A stretch of DNA of 64,000 nucleotides from Sphingomonas sp. Root241 (GTDB taxonomy: Bacteria; Pseudomonadota; Alphaproteobacteria; Sphingomonadales; Sphingomonadaceae). The notes beneath the pieces were generated by a model. The model made no database searches. It saw only the letters and a list, made by a program, of their open reading frames with translations, and was not told where the DNA came from. The translations under genes and the position numbers were made by a program. The stretch covers positions 863,776 to 927,775 of the forward strand of contig NZ_LMIV01000001.1 of assembly GCF_001428865.1 (NCBI RefSeq). Reading direction: 5' to 3'. This document shows positions 43,483 through 52,654 of this stretch, piece by piece. The first letter of the stretch is position 1; the number at the start of each line of letters is the position of its first letter.

Positions 43483-44129
43483 TGCCCTGGACCCGTGACG
43501 AAATGGCCGCGCGCGCCGCGAAGGAGCTCAAGGACGGCTTCTACGTCAATCTCGGCATTGGCATCCCGACGCTCGTGGCGAACCACATACCCGAGGGCGT
43601 CGAGGTCACGCTCCAGTCCGAGAACGGCATGCTCGGCATCGGCCCCTTTCCCTATGAAGGCGAGGAGGACCCGGACCTGATCAATGCGGGCAAGCAGACG
43701 ATCTCGGAGCTGCCCAGCTCGGTCTATTTCTCGTCGTCGGACAGCTTCGCGATGATCCGCGGCGGGCATATCGACCTGACCGTGCTCGGTGCGATGGAAG
43801 TCAGCGAGGCGGGCGACATCGCCAACTGGATGATCCCGGGCAAGATGATCAAGGGCATGGGCGGCGCGATGGACCTCGTCGCCGGGGTCAAGAAGATCAT
43901 CGTGGTGATGGAGCACAACTCCAAGGCGGGCGACCCCAAGTTCATCCCGGCCTGCACGCTGCCGCTCACCGGCAGGAACGTCGTCGACATGATCATCACC
44001 GATCTCGCGGTGTTTCAGCGCCCCGATCATGACAGCCCGTTCCGGCTGGTCGAGCTCGCGCCGGGAGTGACGGCGGAGGAAGTCGCCGCGAAGACCACCG
44101 CCAGCTACGAAGCCGCCGTCGTCGCTTGA
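43482..44129 (+). CDS. scoB: 3-oxoacid CoA-transferase subunit B
   Basis: 215-residue beta subunit of SCOT. The catalytic Glu that forms the CoA thioester is in [32 protein letters not shown]. Other landmarks: [52 protein letters not shown] and [16 protein letters not shown]. It starts one base into the stop of the DUF5076-like gene (TGATG). Confidence 0.95.
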   Translation: MPWTRDEMAARAAKELKDGFYVNLGIGIPTLVANHIPEGVEVTLQSENGMLGIGPFPYEGEEDPDLINAGKQTISELPSSVYFSSSDSFAMIRGGHIDLTVLGAMEVSEAGDIANWMIPGKMIKGMGGAMDLVAGVKKIIVVMEHNSKAGDPKFIPACTLPLTGRNVVDMIITDLAVFQRPDHDSPFRLVELAPGVTAEEVAAKTTASYEAAVVA

Positions 44130-44176
44130 CGGAGGCGCGCGTTGACGCTGTGCCGGCCGAGGCGTAGCGTTCGGAT

Positions 44177-44857
44177 ATGGGCTGGTTCCGCCGCCGTTAT
44201 CTCGACCTTCTGGGCTCGATCTACATCTACAACGAGCATCGCGGCTATACGAGCATCGATCGGGTGCTCGAGGCGGTGCGTGCGCGGTCGCCGGACGATG
44301 TCGCGCTGATCGCCGCGATCGAGAAGCACCGCGCCGACGAGCGCAAGCACTATCTCATGTTCAAGCGCTGGTTCGAGCTACAGGGCAAGATGCCGCTCAG
44401 GGTCGATCGCACCTGCGGCCATATCGATCGCTTCGTCGAGATCATGTTCCGCCGCACGATCGACGATCTCGATACGGAAGCGATCATCGCCAGCGACGAC
44501 GAGTTCGAGAAGCTCTGCCGGGTGATCTCGCTCACCGAGCAGCGTGGCTACAGGCAGGTCGATATCCTGCTGCGCCATCCTTTGGTCACCGGCGACAAGG
44601 TGCTGATGCGGATATTCCGGATCATCGAGAAGGACGAGCCGAGCCATTGGGCGCCCTATGACGGCTGGCTGAAGGCGAACGGCAAGCGCGATCCGAAATG
44701 GTGGGAGCGGGCGATAGACAGCTTCATCCACTCCGAACTGCTGTTCCTCAAGCTGCCGGCATTGTTCCTGAACCCGTTCGTGGCCCGCCGCACCGACTGG
44801 GCGGATGCGCAGGAGCCGGCCCAGCGGCTGGCGACGCCGCTGCCGGTGGGGCTGTAG
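44177..44857 (+). CDS. Ferritin-like di-iron fold protein
   Basis: 226-residue mostly helical protein. Two helices carry carboxylate-histidine sets: IAAIEKHRADERKHYLMFKRW (E..E..H type) and IIEKDEPSHWAPYDGW. This spacing suggests a ferritin-like di-iron site. The C-terminal part has a hydrophobic helix (FIHSELLFLKLPALFLNPF) that may touch the membrane. GGATATG precedes the start. No specific family name is claimed. Confidence 0.65.
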   Translation: MGWFRRRYLDLLGSIYIYNEHRGYTSIDRVLEAVRARSPDDVALIAAIEKHRADERKHYLMFKRWFELQGKMPLRVDRTCGHIDRFVEIMFRRTIDDLDTEAIIASDDEFEKLCRVISLTEQRGYRQVDILLRHPLVTGDKVLMRIFRIIEKDEPSHWAPYDGWLKANGKRDPKWWERAIDSFIHSELLFLKLPALFLNPFVARRTDWADAQEPAQRLATPLPVGL

Positions 44858-44910
44858 CCCGGGGCGGACCGAAGCTCGCGAACCACCTTGGCAGGAGCCA
44901 TGCTCAGTCC

Positions 44911-45017
44911 CGTCACCCCCGCGAAAGCGGGGGCCCATCTCCGAGCATATCCACTGACGAGCCGGCGCATTTTGCTGCTCGCGCGGGAGATGGGTCCCCG
45001 CTTTCGCGGGGATGACG
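44911..45017. repeat. Intergenic palindrome, family B, copy 3
   Basis: Arms CGTCACCCCCGCGAAAGCGG and CCGCTTTCGCGGGGATGACG. The interior retains GCGCATTTTGCTGCTCGCGC in the orientation of copy 1 but is more diverged. It lies between the convergent ferritin-like and GNAT genes. Confidence 0.85.
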
Positions 45018-45034
45018 AAGAGGGCATGGACCTC

Positions 45035-45502
45035 CTAGCTGACGACGCAGTGCCAGCAGATCAGCTGGCCGTCTTCGGCGTCGAAGCGCTCACCCACGCG
45101 CTCGAAGCCGTTGCGTTCGAGCACGCGCTGCGAGGCGAGATTGTCGAGCGCGGTCTCGGCAGTGATCGCCGTGACATTCGGCACGCCGCGTGCCCATTCG
45201 ACGACTGCCCCGATCGCTCGGGTCGCACTGCCGCGACGCTGCCGATCGGAGGCGATGCCATAGCCGATGTCGATGCTGCCTCCTTCGGGCGGGCGCGTGA
45301 TCGAGCAGAGGCCGACGACTTCGCCATCCTCGACGATCAGCCACGACGCCGGAGCGAAAGTGGCGCTGACTCGCTCCGCCAGCCCGGCGAGCATCTGCAG
45401 GATTTCCGGCGGTGCGATCGGGCTGTCGGCGAGCGTCAGGCCGCGCGGCGCACGGCCGTCCAGAAGCGCGGCATAGTCTGCCGCTTCCGTTTCGATGATC
45501 AT
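45035..45502 (-). CDS. GNAT-family acetyltransferase (RimJ/RimL-like)
   Basis: 155-residue GNAT of the RimJ/RimL branch: LIVEDGEVVGLCSITRPPEGGSIDIGYGIASDRQRRGSATRAIGAVVEWA contains the acyl-CoA loop, and LDNLASQRVLERNGFERVG is the typical C-terminal motif. Acceptor unknown. It stands alone; the 230 bp upstream (45503-45732) hold no visible gene. Confidence 0.88.
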   Translation of the reverse strand: MIIETEAADYAALLDGRAPRGLTLADSPIAPPEILQMLAGLAERVSATFAPASWLIVEDGEVVGLCSITRPPEGGSIDIGYGIASDRQRRGSATRAIGAVVEWARGVPNVTAITAETALDNLASQRVLERNGFERVGERFDAEDGQLICWHCVVS

Positions 45503-45732
45503 TCAGTACCTCGATAAAATGCAGGAAAGCCGGCTTATTTGCCGGCACGCGCTCGCGCGTCAGAGCCGCATCGTGCGCACGCACGTCGACGCTCGGCCGC
45601 GCAAGCGGTCGGAGGCGACACGGGTGAGCAAAGGCGATCTCCTGTGAGGTTGGCGCCTGTCTGAAACCTCGGGCCCTGCTTGTAAACCCGAAGCTATTTT
45701 CAGAACGTGCCGGCCTCGGCTATCGGGCGCGC

Positions 45733-46695
45733 ATGCGTATCCTTCTCACAGGCTCGTCCGGCTGGCTCGGCCGCTTCCTCGCACCGATGCTGCGTGCCCG
45801 CGGCGACACGGTCATCGGTCTCGATGTCGCACCGGGTGCCGACACCGACGTGATCGGCTCGGTCGCCGATCGCGCGCTCATCGACCGCCTCTTCGCCGAG
45901 CATGGTATCGAAGCGGTGGTCCACGGCGGCGCGCTGCACAAGCCTGATATCGCTCGCTACCCCGCCCAGGCGTTTATCGACGTCAACGTCACCGGCACGC
46001 TCAACCTCCTCGAAGCCGCGGCAAAAGCGGGGCACGATCGCTTCGTCTTCACGTCGACCACTTCGCTGATGATCTCGACGACGATCCGCAACGAGCTCGC
46101 CGACCACGCCGTCTGGCTCGATGAGAACAGCGGGCCGCTGGAGCCGCGCAACATCTACGGCGTCACCAAGCTAGCTGCCGAGCAGCTCTGTCGGCTCGCG
46201 CGTCTCGAGAACGGGCTGAATTGTATCGTCCTGCGCACCAGCCGCTTCTTTCCCGAGGACGACGACACGCACCGCGATCTGTCCGGCGAGAACATGAAGG
46301 CCAATGAGTTGCTCCACCGCCGCCTGACGGTGGAGGATGCCGCCCGCGCGCACATGGTTGCGCTGGATCACGCGCCCGAAATCGGCTTCGGCAGCTTCAT
46401 CGTATCGGCGCCGACGCCGTTCGATCGGCAGGAATGCGACGAACTCAAACGCGATGCCGCGACAGTAATCGCGCGCTATTTCCCTGATGCACCCGCGTTA
46501 TACGCTGCCAAAGGCTGGGAACTCCCCCGCAGTATCGGTCGTGTCTATGACGCCGCGCTTGCCGGGAAACTGCTCGGCTTTCGTTGCGAGACCGATTTCG
46601 GGACTGTGCTCGACGCCCTGCGGCAAGAAAAGCCGCTGCCGTTCGCACATGATCCGAACTATGTTTCGCCGAAGGAAGTATCAGGCGTGGGATAA
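45733..46695 (+). CDS. NAD-dependent epimerase/dehydratase
   Basis: 320-residue extended SDR. The nucleotide loop is ILLTGSSGWLGRFLAPML, with IGLDVAPGAD as the second strand. The catalytic Ser/Thr lies in VFTSTTSLMIS and the YxxxK pair in NIYGVTKLAAEQLCRL. RTSRFFPEDDD follows. It resembles nucleoside-sugar epimerases, but its substrate is not evident and no sugar-pathway genes are nearby. Confidence 0.88.
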   Translation: MRILLTGSSGWLGRFLAPMLRARGDTVIGLDVAPGADTDVIGSVADRALIDRLFAEHGIEAVVHGGALHKPDIARYPAQAFIDVNVTGTLNLLEAAAKAGHDRFVFTSTTSLMISTTIRNELADHAVWLDENSGPLEPRNIYGVTKLAAEQLCRLARLENGLNCIVLRTSRFFPEDDDTHRDLSGENMKANELLHRRLTVEDAARAHMVALDHAPEIGFGSFIVSAPTPFDRQECDELKRDAATVIARYFPDAPALYAAKGWELPRSIGRVYDAALAGKLLGFRCETDFGTVLDALRQEKPLPFAHDPNYVSPKEVSGVG

Positions 46696-46750
46696 GGGTC
46701 CTCCGCGCCTTGTGTTTGCGTAAAGACACAAGAGCTGCGGGGAATTCTGG

Positions 46751-47590
46751 ATGCGCTGGATCGTTCGCGGGCTGATCGCCCTGGTTGCCGTGCTGTTGCT
46801 TGCGCTGACCGTGATCTATGGCGGATCCGAATGGGTGATCCGCAAGGGCCATGCCGTGCCGATGGCGGAAGTGGCGATTCCTGCCGACCCCGCCTCGATC
46901 GCCGAGGGTGCCCGCATGGCGCGTCTCGCCAGTTGCCGCGACTGTCACGCCGCCAATGGCGAGGGCATGGTTTTGTTCGAGGATCCGATGCTCGGACGAA
47001 TCGCCCCGCCGCCGCTGGCGAAGGTCGCCGCGACGATGAGCGATGCCGAACTCGTCCGCGCCATCCGCCAGGGTGTCCACAAGGACGGCTCGTCGCTGTT
47101 CATCATGCCGACGCATGCGCTCGGCCACCTCTCCGATCAGGATGTCGGCCGCATCGTCGCGTGGATCCGTACCTTGAAGCCCGGCCCGAAGGATTCGCAG
47201 GCGACCATGTCCTATGGTCCGATCGGCCGCGCGCTGATCCTCGCGGGCAAGCTCCCGGCGATGGCGACTTCGGCCAAGGTCTCGGAGCCGACTCGTCCCG
47301 CCAGCATGGGCCGCTATGTCGTCGATTTCGCCTGCACTGCTTGCCACAAGCTCCATCAGGACGGGACCATGGAAGACGGCAGCACCCGGGTCCCCGCGCT
47401 CGTGCCGATCGTCGCTGCCTATGATCCGGCCAGGCTCAAGAAGCTGCTGCGCACCGGAATCGGCACCAAGCCCGACCACGGCGTGATGAGCAAGGTCGCG
47501 CGCGAGAGCTTCTTCGTGCTCACCGATCCCGAGATCGATGCGATCCAGGCCTATCTCAAGGGCGAAGCCGAGAAGGCGCCGGCGCAATAA
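46751..47590 (+). CDS. Dihaem c-type cytochrome
   Basis: 279-residue exported cytochrome with two haem c sites: CRDCH near residue 62 (in LASCRDCHAANGEG) and CTACH near residue 197 (in DFACTACHKLHQDG). The N-terminal helix (LIALVAVLLLALTVIYGGSEWVI) is an uncleaved anchor or signal. Met ligands may come from IMPTHAL and GVMSK. Its partners are not adjacent. Probably a periplasmic electron carrier or the cytochrome subunit of a dehydrogenase. Confidence 0.88.
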   Translation: MRWIVRGLIALVAVLLLALTVIYGGSEWVIRKGHAVPMAEVAIPADPASIAEGARMARLASCRDCHAANGEGMVLFEDPMLGRIAPPPLAKVAATMSDAELVRAIRQGVHKDGSSLFIMPTHALGHLSDQDVGRIVAWIRTLKPGPKDSQATMSYGPIGRALILAGKLPAMATSAKVSEPTRPASMGRYVVDFACTACHKLHQDGTMEDGSTRVPALVPIVAAYDPARLKKLLRTGIGTKPDHGVMSKVARESFFVLTDPEIDAIQAYLKGEAEKAPAQ

Positions 47591-47613
47591 GGCGGCCGTC
47601 GTGCCACCCCTTC

Positions 47614-47720
47614 CGTCACCCCGGCCTTGTGCCGGGGTCCACCGGGAGGCAAGCGGTTCGCGAGAGGCTCGAAGCCATTCAGCGAGGCTGAGTGGACCCC
47701 GGCACAGGGCCGGGGTGACG
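47614..47720. repeat. Intergenic palindrome, family C, copy 1
   Basis: Arms CGTCACCCCGGCCTTGTGCC (GGGGTCCAC) and GTGGACCCCGGCACAGGGCC (GGGGTGACG) enclose about 45 bp including AAGCGGTTCGCGAGAGGCTC. A second copy is at 52102. It sits between the cytochrome gene and leuC. Confidence 0.85.
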
Positions 47721-47813
47721 AATATAGGCAGAGCGCCGGCGCAATAGCTCCGCTTCCTATCGCAAAATTGCGTAGCGGGTTGCTCTCGCGCACGATTGGC
47801 CTAGATCGCCCCC

Positions 47814-49256
47814 ATGGCCAGTAAACCGCTCACCCTGTACGAGAAGATCTGGGCAGACCATGTCGTCGAGCGCCGAAACGACGGCACCTGCCTGATCTAC
47901 ATCGATCGCCACCTCGTCCACGAAGTCACCAGCCCGCAGGCCTTTTCGGGCCTCCGCGCCGCGGGCCGCCCGGTGCGCCGGCCCGATCTCACCCTCGCGG
48001 TCCCCGACCACAATCTTCCGACCACCGCGCGTGTCGACGCCGCGGGGAACGCGCTGCCGATCGCCGACCCCGCCAGCGCGGGCCAGCTCGCCGCGCTGCG
48101 TTCGAACGTCGCCGAGTTCGGCGTGCCCTATATCGACGCGCTCGATGCGCGGCAGGGGATCGTCCATGTCGTCGGCCCCGAACAGGGGTTCACGTTGCCG
48201 GGCACCACGCTCGTCTGCGGCGACAGCCATACCTCGGCGCACGGCGCGCTGGGGGCATTGGCGTTCGGCATCGGCACGTCCGAGGTCGAGCACGTCCTCG
48301 CCACCCAGACGCTCCTCTTGCAGCAGTCCAAGACGCTCGAGATCCGCGTCGACGGCTCCTTGGGATTCGGTGTCAGTCCCAAGGACGTCGTCCTCGCGAT
48401 CATCGGCAAGATCGGCGCGGCGGGCGGCACGGGCTATGTCATCGAATTCACCGGCGAAGTGATCCGCGCAATGTCGGTCGAGGGCCGGCTGACCGTGTCG
48501 AACATGTCGATCGAGGGCGGCGCGCGCTCGGGGCTTATCGCGCCCGACGAAACCACGTTCGCCTATTTGAAAGGCCGCCCGCTCGCGCCCAAGGGCGAGG
48601 ATTGGGACAAGGCCGTCGCCTATTGGCGTACGCTCCCCACCGATGCCGGCGCGCGCTACGACAAGACCGTTCTGCTCCACGCCAGCGATATCGCCCCCTC
48701 GCTCACTTGGGGCACCAGCCCCGAGGACGTCGTGCCGATCACCGGCGCGATCCCGGATCCGGAGAGTTTCGCCGACCCCTCGAAGCGCGTCGCCGCGCAG
48801 AAATCGCTCGACTATATGGGGCTCGCCGCGGGCACGGCGATGCAGGACATTCCGATCGAGCATGTCTTCATCGGCAGCTGCACCAACAGCCGCATCGAGG
48901 ATCTGCGCGCCGCCGCCGCGGTGGTGAAGGGCCGGCATGTCGCCGACCGCATCCGCCAGGCGCTGATCGTCCCCGGCTCCGGGCTGGTCAAATTGCAGGC
49001 CGAGGCCGAGGGGCTCGACCGCATCTTCATCGAGGCCGGCTTCGAGTGGCGCGAGCCCGGCTGCTCGATGTGCCTCGCGATGAATCCGGACAAGGTTCCG
49101 GCCGGCGAACGTTGTGCTTCCACCTCGAATCGAAACTTCGTAGGAAGGCAGGGTCCGGGCGCGCGAACCCATCTGCTGTCCCCCGCCATGGCGGCGGCGG
49201 CGGCGGTCACGGGGCGCCTCACCGATGTCAGGGAGCTGATGTCGGCGGATGCGTGA
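47814..49256 (+). CDS. leuC: 3-isopropylmalate dehydratase large subunit
   Basis: Large subunit of the [4Fe-4S] isomerase in leucine synthesis; 480 residues. Landmarks: [60 protein letters not shown] with the first Fe-S Cys, and [13 protein letters not shown] with the other two. The following leuD is on the same strand with a very small ORF in between. Confidence 0.97.
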   Translation: MASKPLTLYEKIWADHVVERRNDGTCLIYIDRHLVHEVTSPQAFSGLRAAGRPVRRPDLTLAVPDHNLPTTARVDAAGNALPIADPASAGQLAALRSNVAEFGVPYIDALDARQGIVHVVGPEQGFTLPGTTLVCGDSHTSAHGALGALAFGIGTSEVEHVLATQTLLLQQSKTLEIRVDGSLGFGVSPKDVVLAIIGKIGAAGGTGYVIEFTGEVIRAMSVEGRLTVSNMSIEGGARSGLIAPDETTFAYLKGRPLAPKGEDWDKAVAYWRTLPTDAGARYDKTVLLHASDIAPSLTWGTSPEDVVPITGAIPDPESFADPSKRVAAQKSLDYMGLAAGTAMQDIPIEHVFIGSCTNSRIEDLRAAAAVVKGRHVADRIRQALIVPGSGLVKLQAEAEGLDRIFIEAGFEWREPGCSMCLAMNPDKVPAGERCASTSNRNFVGRQGPGARTHLLSPAMAAAAAVTGRLTDVRELMSADA

Positions 49257-49267
49257 GGGGAGTTCGT

Positions 49268-49384
49268 ATGAAGCGCGCGTTGATCGTGTTGATCGTCGGC
49301 ACCGTGTTGAGCGGCCTCGCCGCGGCCTATGCCTCGGCACACAACAAGCCGTCGTCGGTGCAGTCGCCGCCCGACCCGAACTGA
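49268..49384 (+). CDS. Small secreted or membrane peptide (38 aa) between leuC and leuD
   Basis: 38 residues: [20 protein letters not shown] followed by [18 protein letters not shown]. The first part is a perfect small signal peptide or single membrane helix. GAGGGGAG lies just upstream of the ATG, so it should be well translated. It fills the 159-bp gap inside the leuC-leuD operon. I do not recognise it. A leader-peptide role for leucine control is unlikely because it has only four leucines and no terminator-like fold is seen before leuD. Confidence 0.55.
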   Translation: MKRALIVLIVGTVLSGLAAAYASAHNKPSSVQSPPDPN

Positions 49385-49415
49385 GCGGGTCCTCGATCCT
49401 CTGGAGTACCCGCTG

Positions 49416-50045
49416 ATGGAACCCGTTCGCCAGGTCGAGGGGCGTGCCTATCCGTGGGGCGCCAAGAATATCGATACCGACATCATCATTCCCGCGCATT
49501 GGCTCAAGACCACGACGCGCGAAGGGCTGGGGCAGGGTGCGTTCGAGACGGTGCGTGCGCAGCCGGACAACATCTTCGACGATCCGCGCTATGCCGGCGC
49601 ACCCGTACTGATCGCCGGCGACAATTTCGGCTGCGGGTCGAGCCGCGAGCACGCCGCCTGGGCGCTCGCCGACCTGGGCATCAAGGCCGTGATCGCGCCG
49701 AGCTTTTCGGACATCTTCTCGGGCAATGCCTTCAAGAACGGCATCGTCCCCGTGGTCCTGCCGCAGGAGGCGATCGACCGTCTGGTCGAAGTCGCACGCG
49801 ACAATGAAGTCACCGTGGACCTCGAGACGATGACCGTCACCACGCCCTTCCAGGACCGTTTCCCCTTCCACCTCGATCCCTTCCGCCGCGACTGTTTGAT
49901 GCAGGGGCTGGACGAGATCGGCATGACGCTGGCAAAAGATACCGAGATTTCGAAATACGAATCCGGTGTCGCCACGTCGCGGCCGTGGATCGCAGTGGGA
50001 GCGGGCAATGAAGGCACTATTGTCGCAGGCGCCGGGCGGACCTGA
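49416..50045 (+). CDS. leuD: 3-isopropylmalate dehydratase small subunit
   Basis: Small subunit of isopropylmalate isomerase, 209 residues. Landmarks: [64 protein letters not shown] and [28 protein letters not shown] lies ten bases before the ATG. Its 3' end overlaps the next gene by 38 bp in a different frame, which is more than a coupling overlap. Confidence 0.96.
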   Translation: MEPVRQVEGRAYPWGAKNIDTDIIIPAHWLKTTTREGLGQGAFETVRAQPDNIFDDPRYAGAPVLIAGDNFGCGSSREHAAWALADLGIKAVIAPSFSDIFSGNAFKNGIVPVVLPQEAIDRLVEVARDNEVTVDLETMTVTTPFQDRFPFHLDPFRRDCLMQGLDEIGMTLAKDTEISKYESGVATSRPWIAVGAGNEGTIVAGAGRT

Positions 50046-51003
50046 AACTCTAAGCCTCGCCGAATTGCCCGATCCGACGCCCAGCAAGGGCCAGGTGCTC
50101 GTCGCAGTGAAGGCCTGCGCGATCAACTATCCCGACGTCCTGATCATCGAGGACAGATACCAGTTCAAGCCGCCGCGCCCGTTCGCGCCCGGAGGTGAGA
50201 TCGCCGGCACCGTCGAGGCGGTGGGCGAGGGCGTGACGCAGTTCGCCGCCGGCGACCGGGTGCTTGGGGTGATCGGCCATGGCGGATTGGCGGAGAAGGT
50301 CGCGGTGGATGCCGCGCGCCTCTATCCGCTTCCCGAAGGGCGCAGCTTTGCGGAAGGCGCGGCGCTGCTGCTCACATATGCCACGACGATCCACGCGTTG
50401 CTCGATCGCGGGCATCTGAAGGCGGGGCAGACATTGCTCATCCTCGGCGCGGCCGGCGGGGTCGGCCTCGCGGCGATCGAGCTCGGCAAGGCATTCGGCG
50501 CGCGCGTCGTCGCGGCGGTCTCTTCCGAAGAGAAAGCGGAAGCCGCGCGTGCGGCCGGCGCCGACGAGACGCTCGTCTATCCGCGTGCGCCGTTCGACAA
50601 GGAGCAGTCGAAGGCATTGAGCGAGGCATTCAAGGTCGCGGTCGGCCCCAAGGGCGCCGACGTGATCTACGATCCGGTGGGCGGCGACTATGCCGAGCCC
50701 GCGCTCCGTGCGATCGGATGGGAAGGGCGCTATCTGGTCGTCGGCTTCCCCGCCGGCATTCCGAGATTGCCGCTCAACCTCACGCTTCTCAAGAGTTGCG
50801 ACGTCTGCGGCGTCTTCTGGGGCGCCTTTGCCGCGCGCGATCCGCAGGCCAATCAGGCGCATGTCGAGCACCTCTTCCGCTTGTGGGAGGAAGACAGGAT
50901 CGCCCCGCGGGTGACGGAAACCTTCGCGCTGGCGGACGGCGGCAAGGCGATCGCGAAGATGGCCGCACGCCAAGCGATCGGGAAACTGGTGGTGACCGTT
51001 TAA
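50008..51003 (+). CDS. NADPH:quinone oxidoreductase (zinc-free MDR family)
   Basis: 331-residue medium-chain reductase of the quinone oxidoreductase type. It starts [17 protein letters not shown]; the catalytic-domain contact is [31 protein letters not shown]; the NADPH loop is [21 protein letters not shown]. Zinc-binding residues are missing, as expected for QOR-like enzymes. The start lies 38 bp inside leuD; the next in-frame Met is far downstream, and the start matches the family, so the overlap is likely real. Confidence 0.92.
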   Translation: MKALLSQAPGGPETLSLAELPDPTPSKGQVLVAVKACAINYPDVLIIEDRYQFKPPRPFAPGGEIAGTVEAVGEGVTQFAAGDRVLGVIGHGGLAEKVAVDAARLYPLPEGRSFAEGAALLLTYATTIHALLDRGHLKAGQTLLILGAAGGVGLAAIELGKAFGARVVAAVSSEEKAEAARAAGADETLVYPRAPFDKEQSKALSEAFKVAVGPKGADVIYDPVGGDYAEPALRAIGWEGRYLVVGFPAGIPRLPLNLTLLKSCDVCGVFWGAFAARDPQANQAHVEHLFRLWEEDRIAPRVTETFALADGGKAIAKMAARQAIGKLVVTV

Positions 51004-51113
51004 AGCCCCTCCCCTTCAGGGGAGGGGTCGGGGGTGGGGGCCTGTCCGTCTCACCGAGACCTTTGCCTGCTGCACTGCCCCACCCCAACCCCTCCCCTGA
51101 AGGGGAGGGGCTT
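51004..51113. repeat. Intergenic palindrome, family A, copy 3
   Basis: Left arm AGCCCCTCCCCTTCAGGGGA (GGGGTCGGGGGTGGGGG) and right arm CCCCACCCCAACCCCTCCCC (TGAAGGGGAGGGGCT). It lacks the internal CGGGCTCGATGCCCG terminator hairpin of copies 2, 4 and 5. It begins directly at the stop of the quinone oxidoreductase gene. Confidence 0.85.
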
Positions 51114-51180
51114 AGAGAGTTGCCTTGCCTCTCCCTCCCTCCTATCTCGGCGGAAACCGACACCCAGAGGCGAGCACCAC

Positions 51181-51504
51181 ATGACCACTTTCGACGATCG
51201 CGAGCGCGCATTCGAGGCGAAATTCGCCCGTGACGAGGACATCGCCTTCCGCGTCAGCGCGCGCCGCAACCGTCTGCTCGGTCACTGGGCAGCCGCCAAG
51301 ATGAAGCTCACGCCCGAAGAGACCGACGCTTATGCCAAGGCGGTGGTCCAGGCCGATTTCGAGGAAGCCGGCGACGAAGACGTGATCCGCAAGCTGCTCG
51401 GCGACCTGATCGCCGCCGGCGTCGAAGTCGACGATGCGACGATCCGTCAGGCGATCGCGGAGCAGACGGTCGAGGCGCGCCGCCAGCTGATGGAATCGAA
51501 GTAA
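51181..51504 (+). CDS. DUF1476 protein (ATP synthase zeta-type inhibitor)
   Basis: 107-residue DUF1476 protein: TFDDRERAFEAKFARDEDIAFRVSARRNRLLGHWAA is the family core, with the N-terminal segment known in Paracoccus zeta subunit to block F1-ATPase rotation in the hydrolysis direction. Whether it inhibits here is inference. It heads a run with a BolA protein (1 bp after its stop) and a monothiol glutaredoxin. Confidence 0.9.
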   Translation: MTTFDDRERAFEAKFARDEDIAFRVSARRNRLLGHWAAAKMKLTPEETDAYAKAVVQADFEEAGDEDVIRKLLGDLIAAGVEVDDATIRQAIAEQTVEARRQLMESK

Positions 51505-51505
51505 G

Positions 51506-51745
51506 ATGGCAATGGCCGCGTCCGAGATCGAGGAGCTGATCCGCGCCGGCATCCCCGATGCGCGCGTTGAAATTACCGATCTCGCCGGCGACGGCGACCA
51601 CTATGCAGCGCGCGTCGTCGCCCCCATGTTCAGGGGGATGCCGCGCGTGCGCCAGCACCAGGCGGTTTATGCAGCGCTCGGCGGGCGCATGGGCGGCGTG
51701 CTCCACGCGCTCCAGCTGACCACCGAAGCGCCAGCCGAGGAGTAG
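51506..51745 (+). CDS. BolA-family protein
   Basis: 79-residue BolA-like protein. The fold is marked by IEELIRAGIPDARVEITDLAGDGDHYAARVVAPMFRGMPRVRQHQAVYAAL with the invariant His near the RQHQAVY motif. BolA proteins bind [2Fe-2S] clusters together with CGFS glutaredoxins; such a glutaredoxin is encoded 4 bp downstream. Confidence 0.92.
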   Translation: MAMAASEIEELIRAGIPDARVEITDLAGDGDHYAARVVAPMFRGMPRVRQHQAVYAALGGRMGGVLHALQLTTEAPAEE

Positions 51746-51749
51746 ACAA

Positions 51750-52082
51750 GTGACCGACGACGTTCAGGCCCGCATTCAGGGGCTGGTTGATGCCAATCCC
51801 GTGCTCCTCTTCATGAAGGGCAGCCCGCTTTTCCCGCAATGCGGCTTCTCCAGCCGCGCGATCGCCATCCTCAACCATCTCGGCGTCGAGTTCGAAAGCG
51901 TCGACGTGCTCCAGGACCAGGGCGTCCGCCAGGGCATCAAGGCCTTCTCCGACTGGCCGACCATCCCGCAGCTCTATGTGAAGGGCGAATTCGTCGGGGG
52001 ATCGGACATCATGATGGAGATGTACGAGAGCGGCGAACTCGCCCAACTGCTGGCCGACAAGGGCGTCGCGGCGCAGACTTAA
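51750..52082 (+). CDS. grxD: Monothiol CGFS glutaredoxin
   Basis: 110-residue Grx4-type glutaredoxin carrying the cluster-binding motif PQCGFSSRAIAIL, followed by WPTIPQLYVKGEFVGGSDIMMEMYESGEL. It starts at GTG. Together with the adjacent BolA it is expected to form a [2Fe-2S] heterodimer used in iron-sulfur delivery and iron sensing. Confidence 0.95.
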   Translation: MTDDVQARIQGLVDANPVLLFMKGSPLFPQCGFSSRAIAILNHLGVEFESVDVLQDQGVRQGIKAFSDWPTIPQLYVKGEFVGGSDIMMEMYESGELAQLLADKGVAAQT

Positions 52083-52101
52083 AGCGACCCATATAATTAT
52101 C

Positions 52102-52207
52102 GTCACCCCGGCCTTGTGCCGGGGTCCACCGAGGTGCCGGGCGAACAACAAGAGGCTCTTGCTTCTCGATCGCGGCGCACTGGACCCCGGCACAAGGCCG
52201 GGGTGAC
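52102..52207. repeat. Intergenic palindrome, family C, copy 2
   Basis: Arms CGTCACCCCGGCCTTGTGCC (GGGGTCCAC) and TGGACCCCGGCACAAGGCCG (GGGTGACG) enclose about 45 bp. The interior (AACAAGAGGCTCTTGCTTCT) itself contains an inverted repeat. It is 20 bp after the grxD stop. Confidence 0.85.
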
Positions 52208-52227
52208 GTGTATCGGACGCCTTCTGT

Positions 52228-52300
52228 GCTCCGGCGAAGGCCGGAGCCCTGGATCACAAGCGCAACCCTATACGGCCACCGCTCCGGCCTGCGCCGGAGC
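52228..52300. repeat. Intergenic palindrome, family D
   Basis: Arms GCTCCGGCGAAGGCCGGAGC and GCTCCGGCCTGCGCCGGAGC, each self-complementary, enclose about 33 bp. It lies 20 bp from the family C palindrome. Only this copy was noticed in the window. Confidence 0.75.
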
Positions 52301-52605
52301 ATGGAGATAGCCGAACGCTACGAGTCGCTATCGATGTCGGGAAACCCCGGGTCGGGTGGGTCGACGCGAGACCGGTTAAGTAAGCGGTCGACCCACCCTG
52401 GAATGAAGCGTCGAAACGCTCGGGGTACCTGATACTCTGCACCCCGCGTGCCAGTTTCCGCGAACCGCACTTTTCCAGCCGCTTCAGTGGTTAACGGTCG
52501 CACTTTCGATCGCGACCCTGTAAATTTCCCCGACAGGCTGTCCGCACACCCGGCACAGGTCACGCACCGAACATAATCCGTTCATCGGTCATTCAGCGAC
52601 TTGAC

Positions 52606-52636
52606 TACAGACGTAATCGTGACGATTACAGGCGTA
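52606..52636 (+). promoter_or_regulatory. Tandem BlaI/MecI-type operator boxes
   Basis: TACAGACGTA (52606-52615) and TACAGGCGTA (52627-52636) match the TACA-N2-TGTA style half-symmetric boxes bound by BlaI/MecI repressors and are centred 21 bp (two helical turns) apart. The pair sits within a larger imperfect dyad (GACTACAG...GCGTAGTC), 19 bp upstream of the blaI-like start. It predicts autoregulation of the blaI-blaR1 pair. Confidence 0.65.
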
Positions 52637-52654
52637 GTCAGGGAAGAGGGACTC

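Larger units (their letters stand above)
52083..52654. other. Intergenic region upstream of blaI, stacked palindromes
   Basis: 572 bp with no clear gene. It holds a family C palindrome (52102-52207), a different palindrome (52228-52300), then about 300 bp without features I can name, and finally two operator-like boxes before blaI. Many hairpins make it a poor candidate for coding. Confidence 0.55.
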
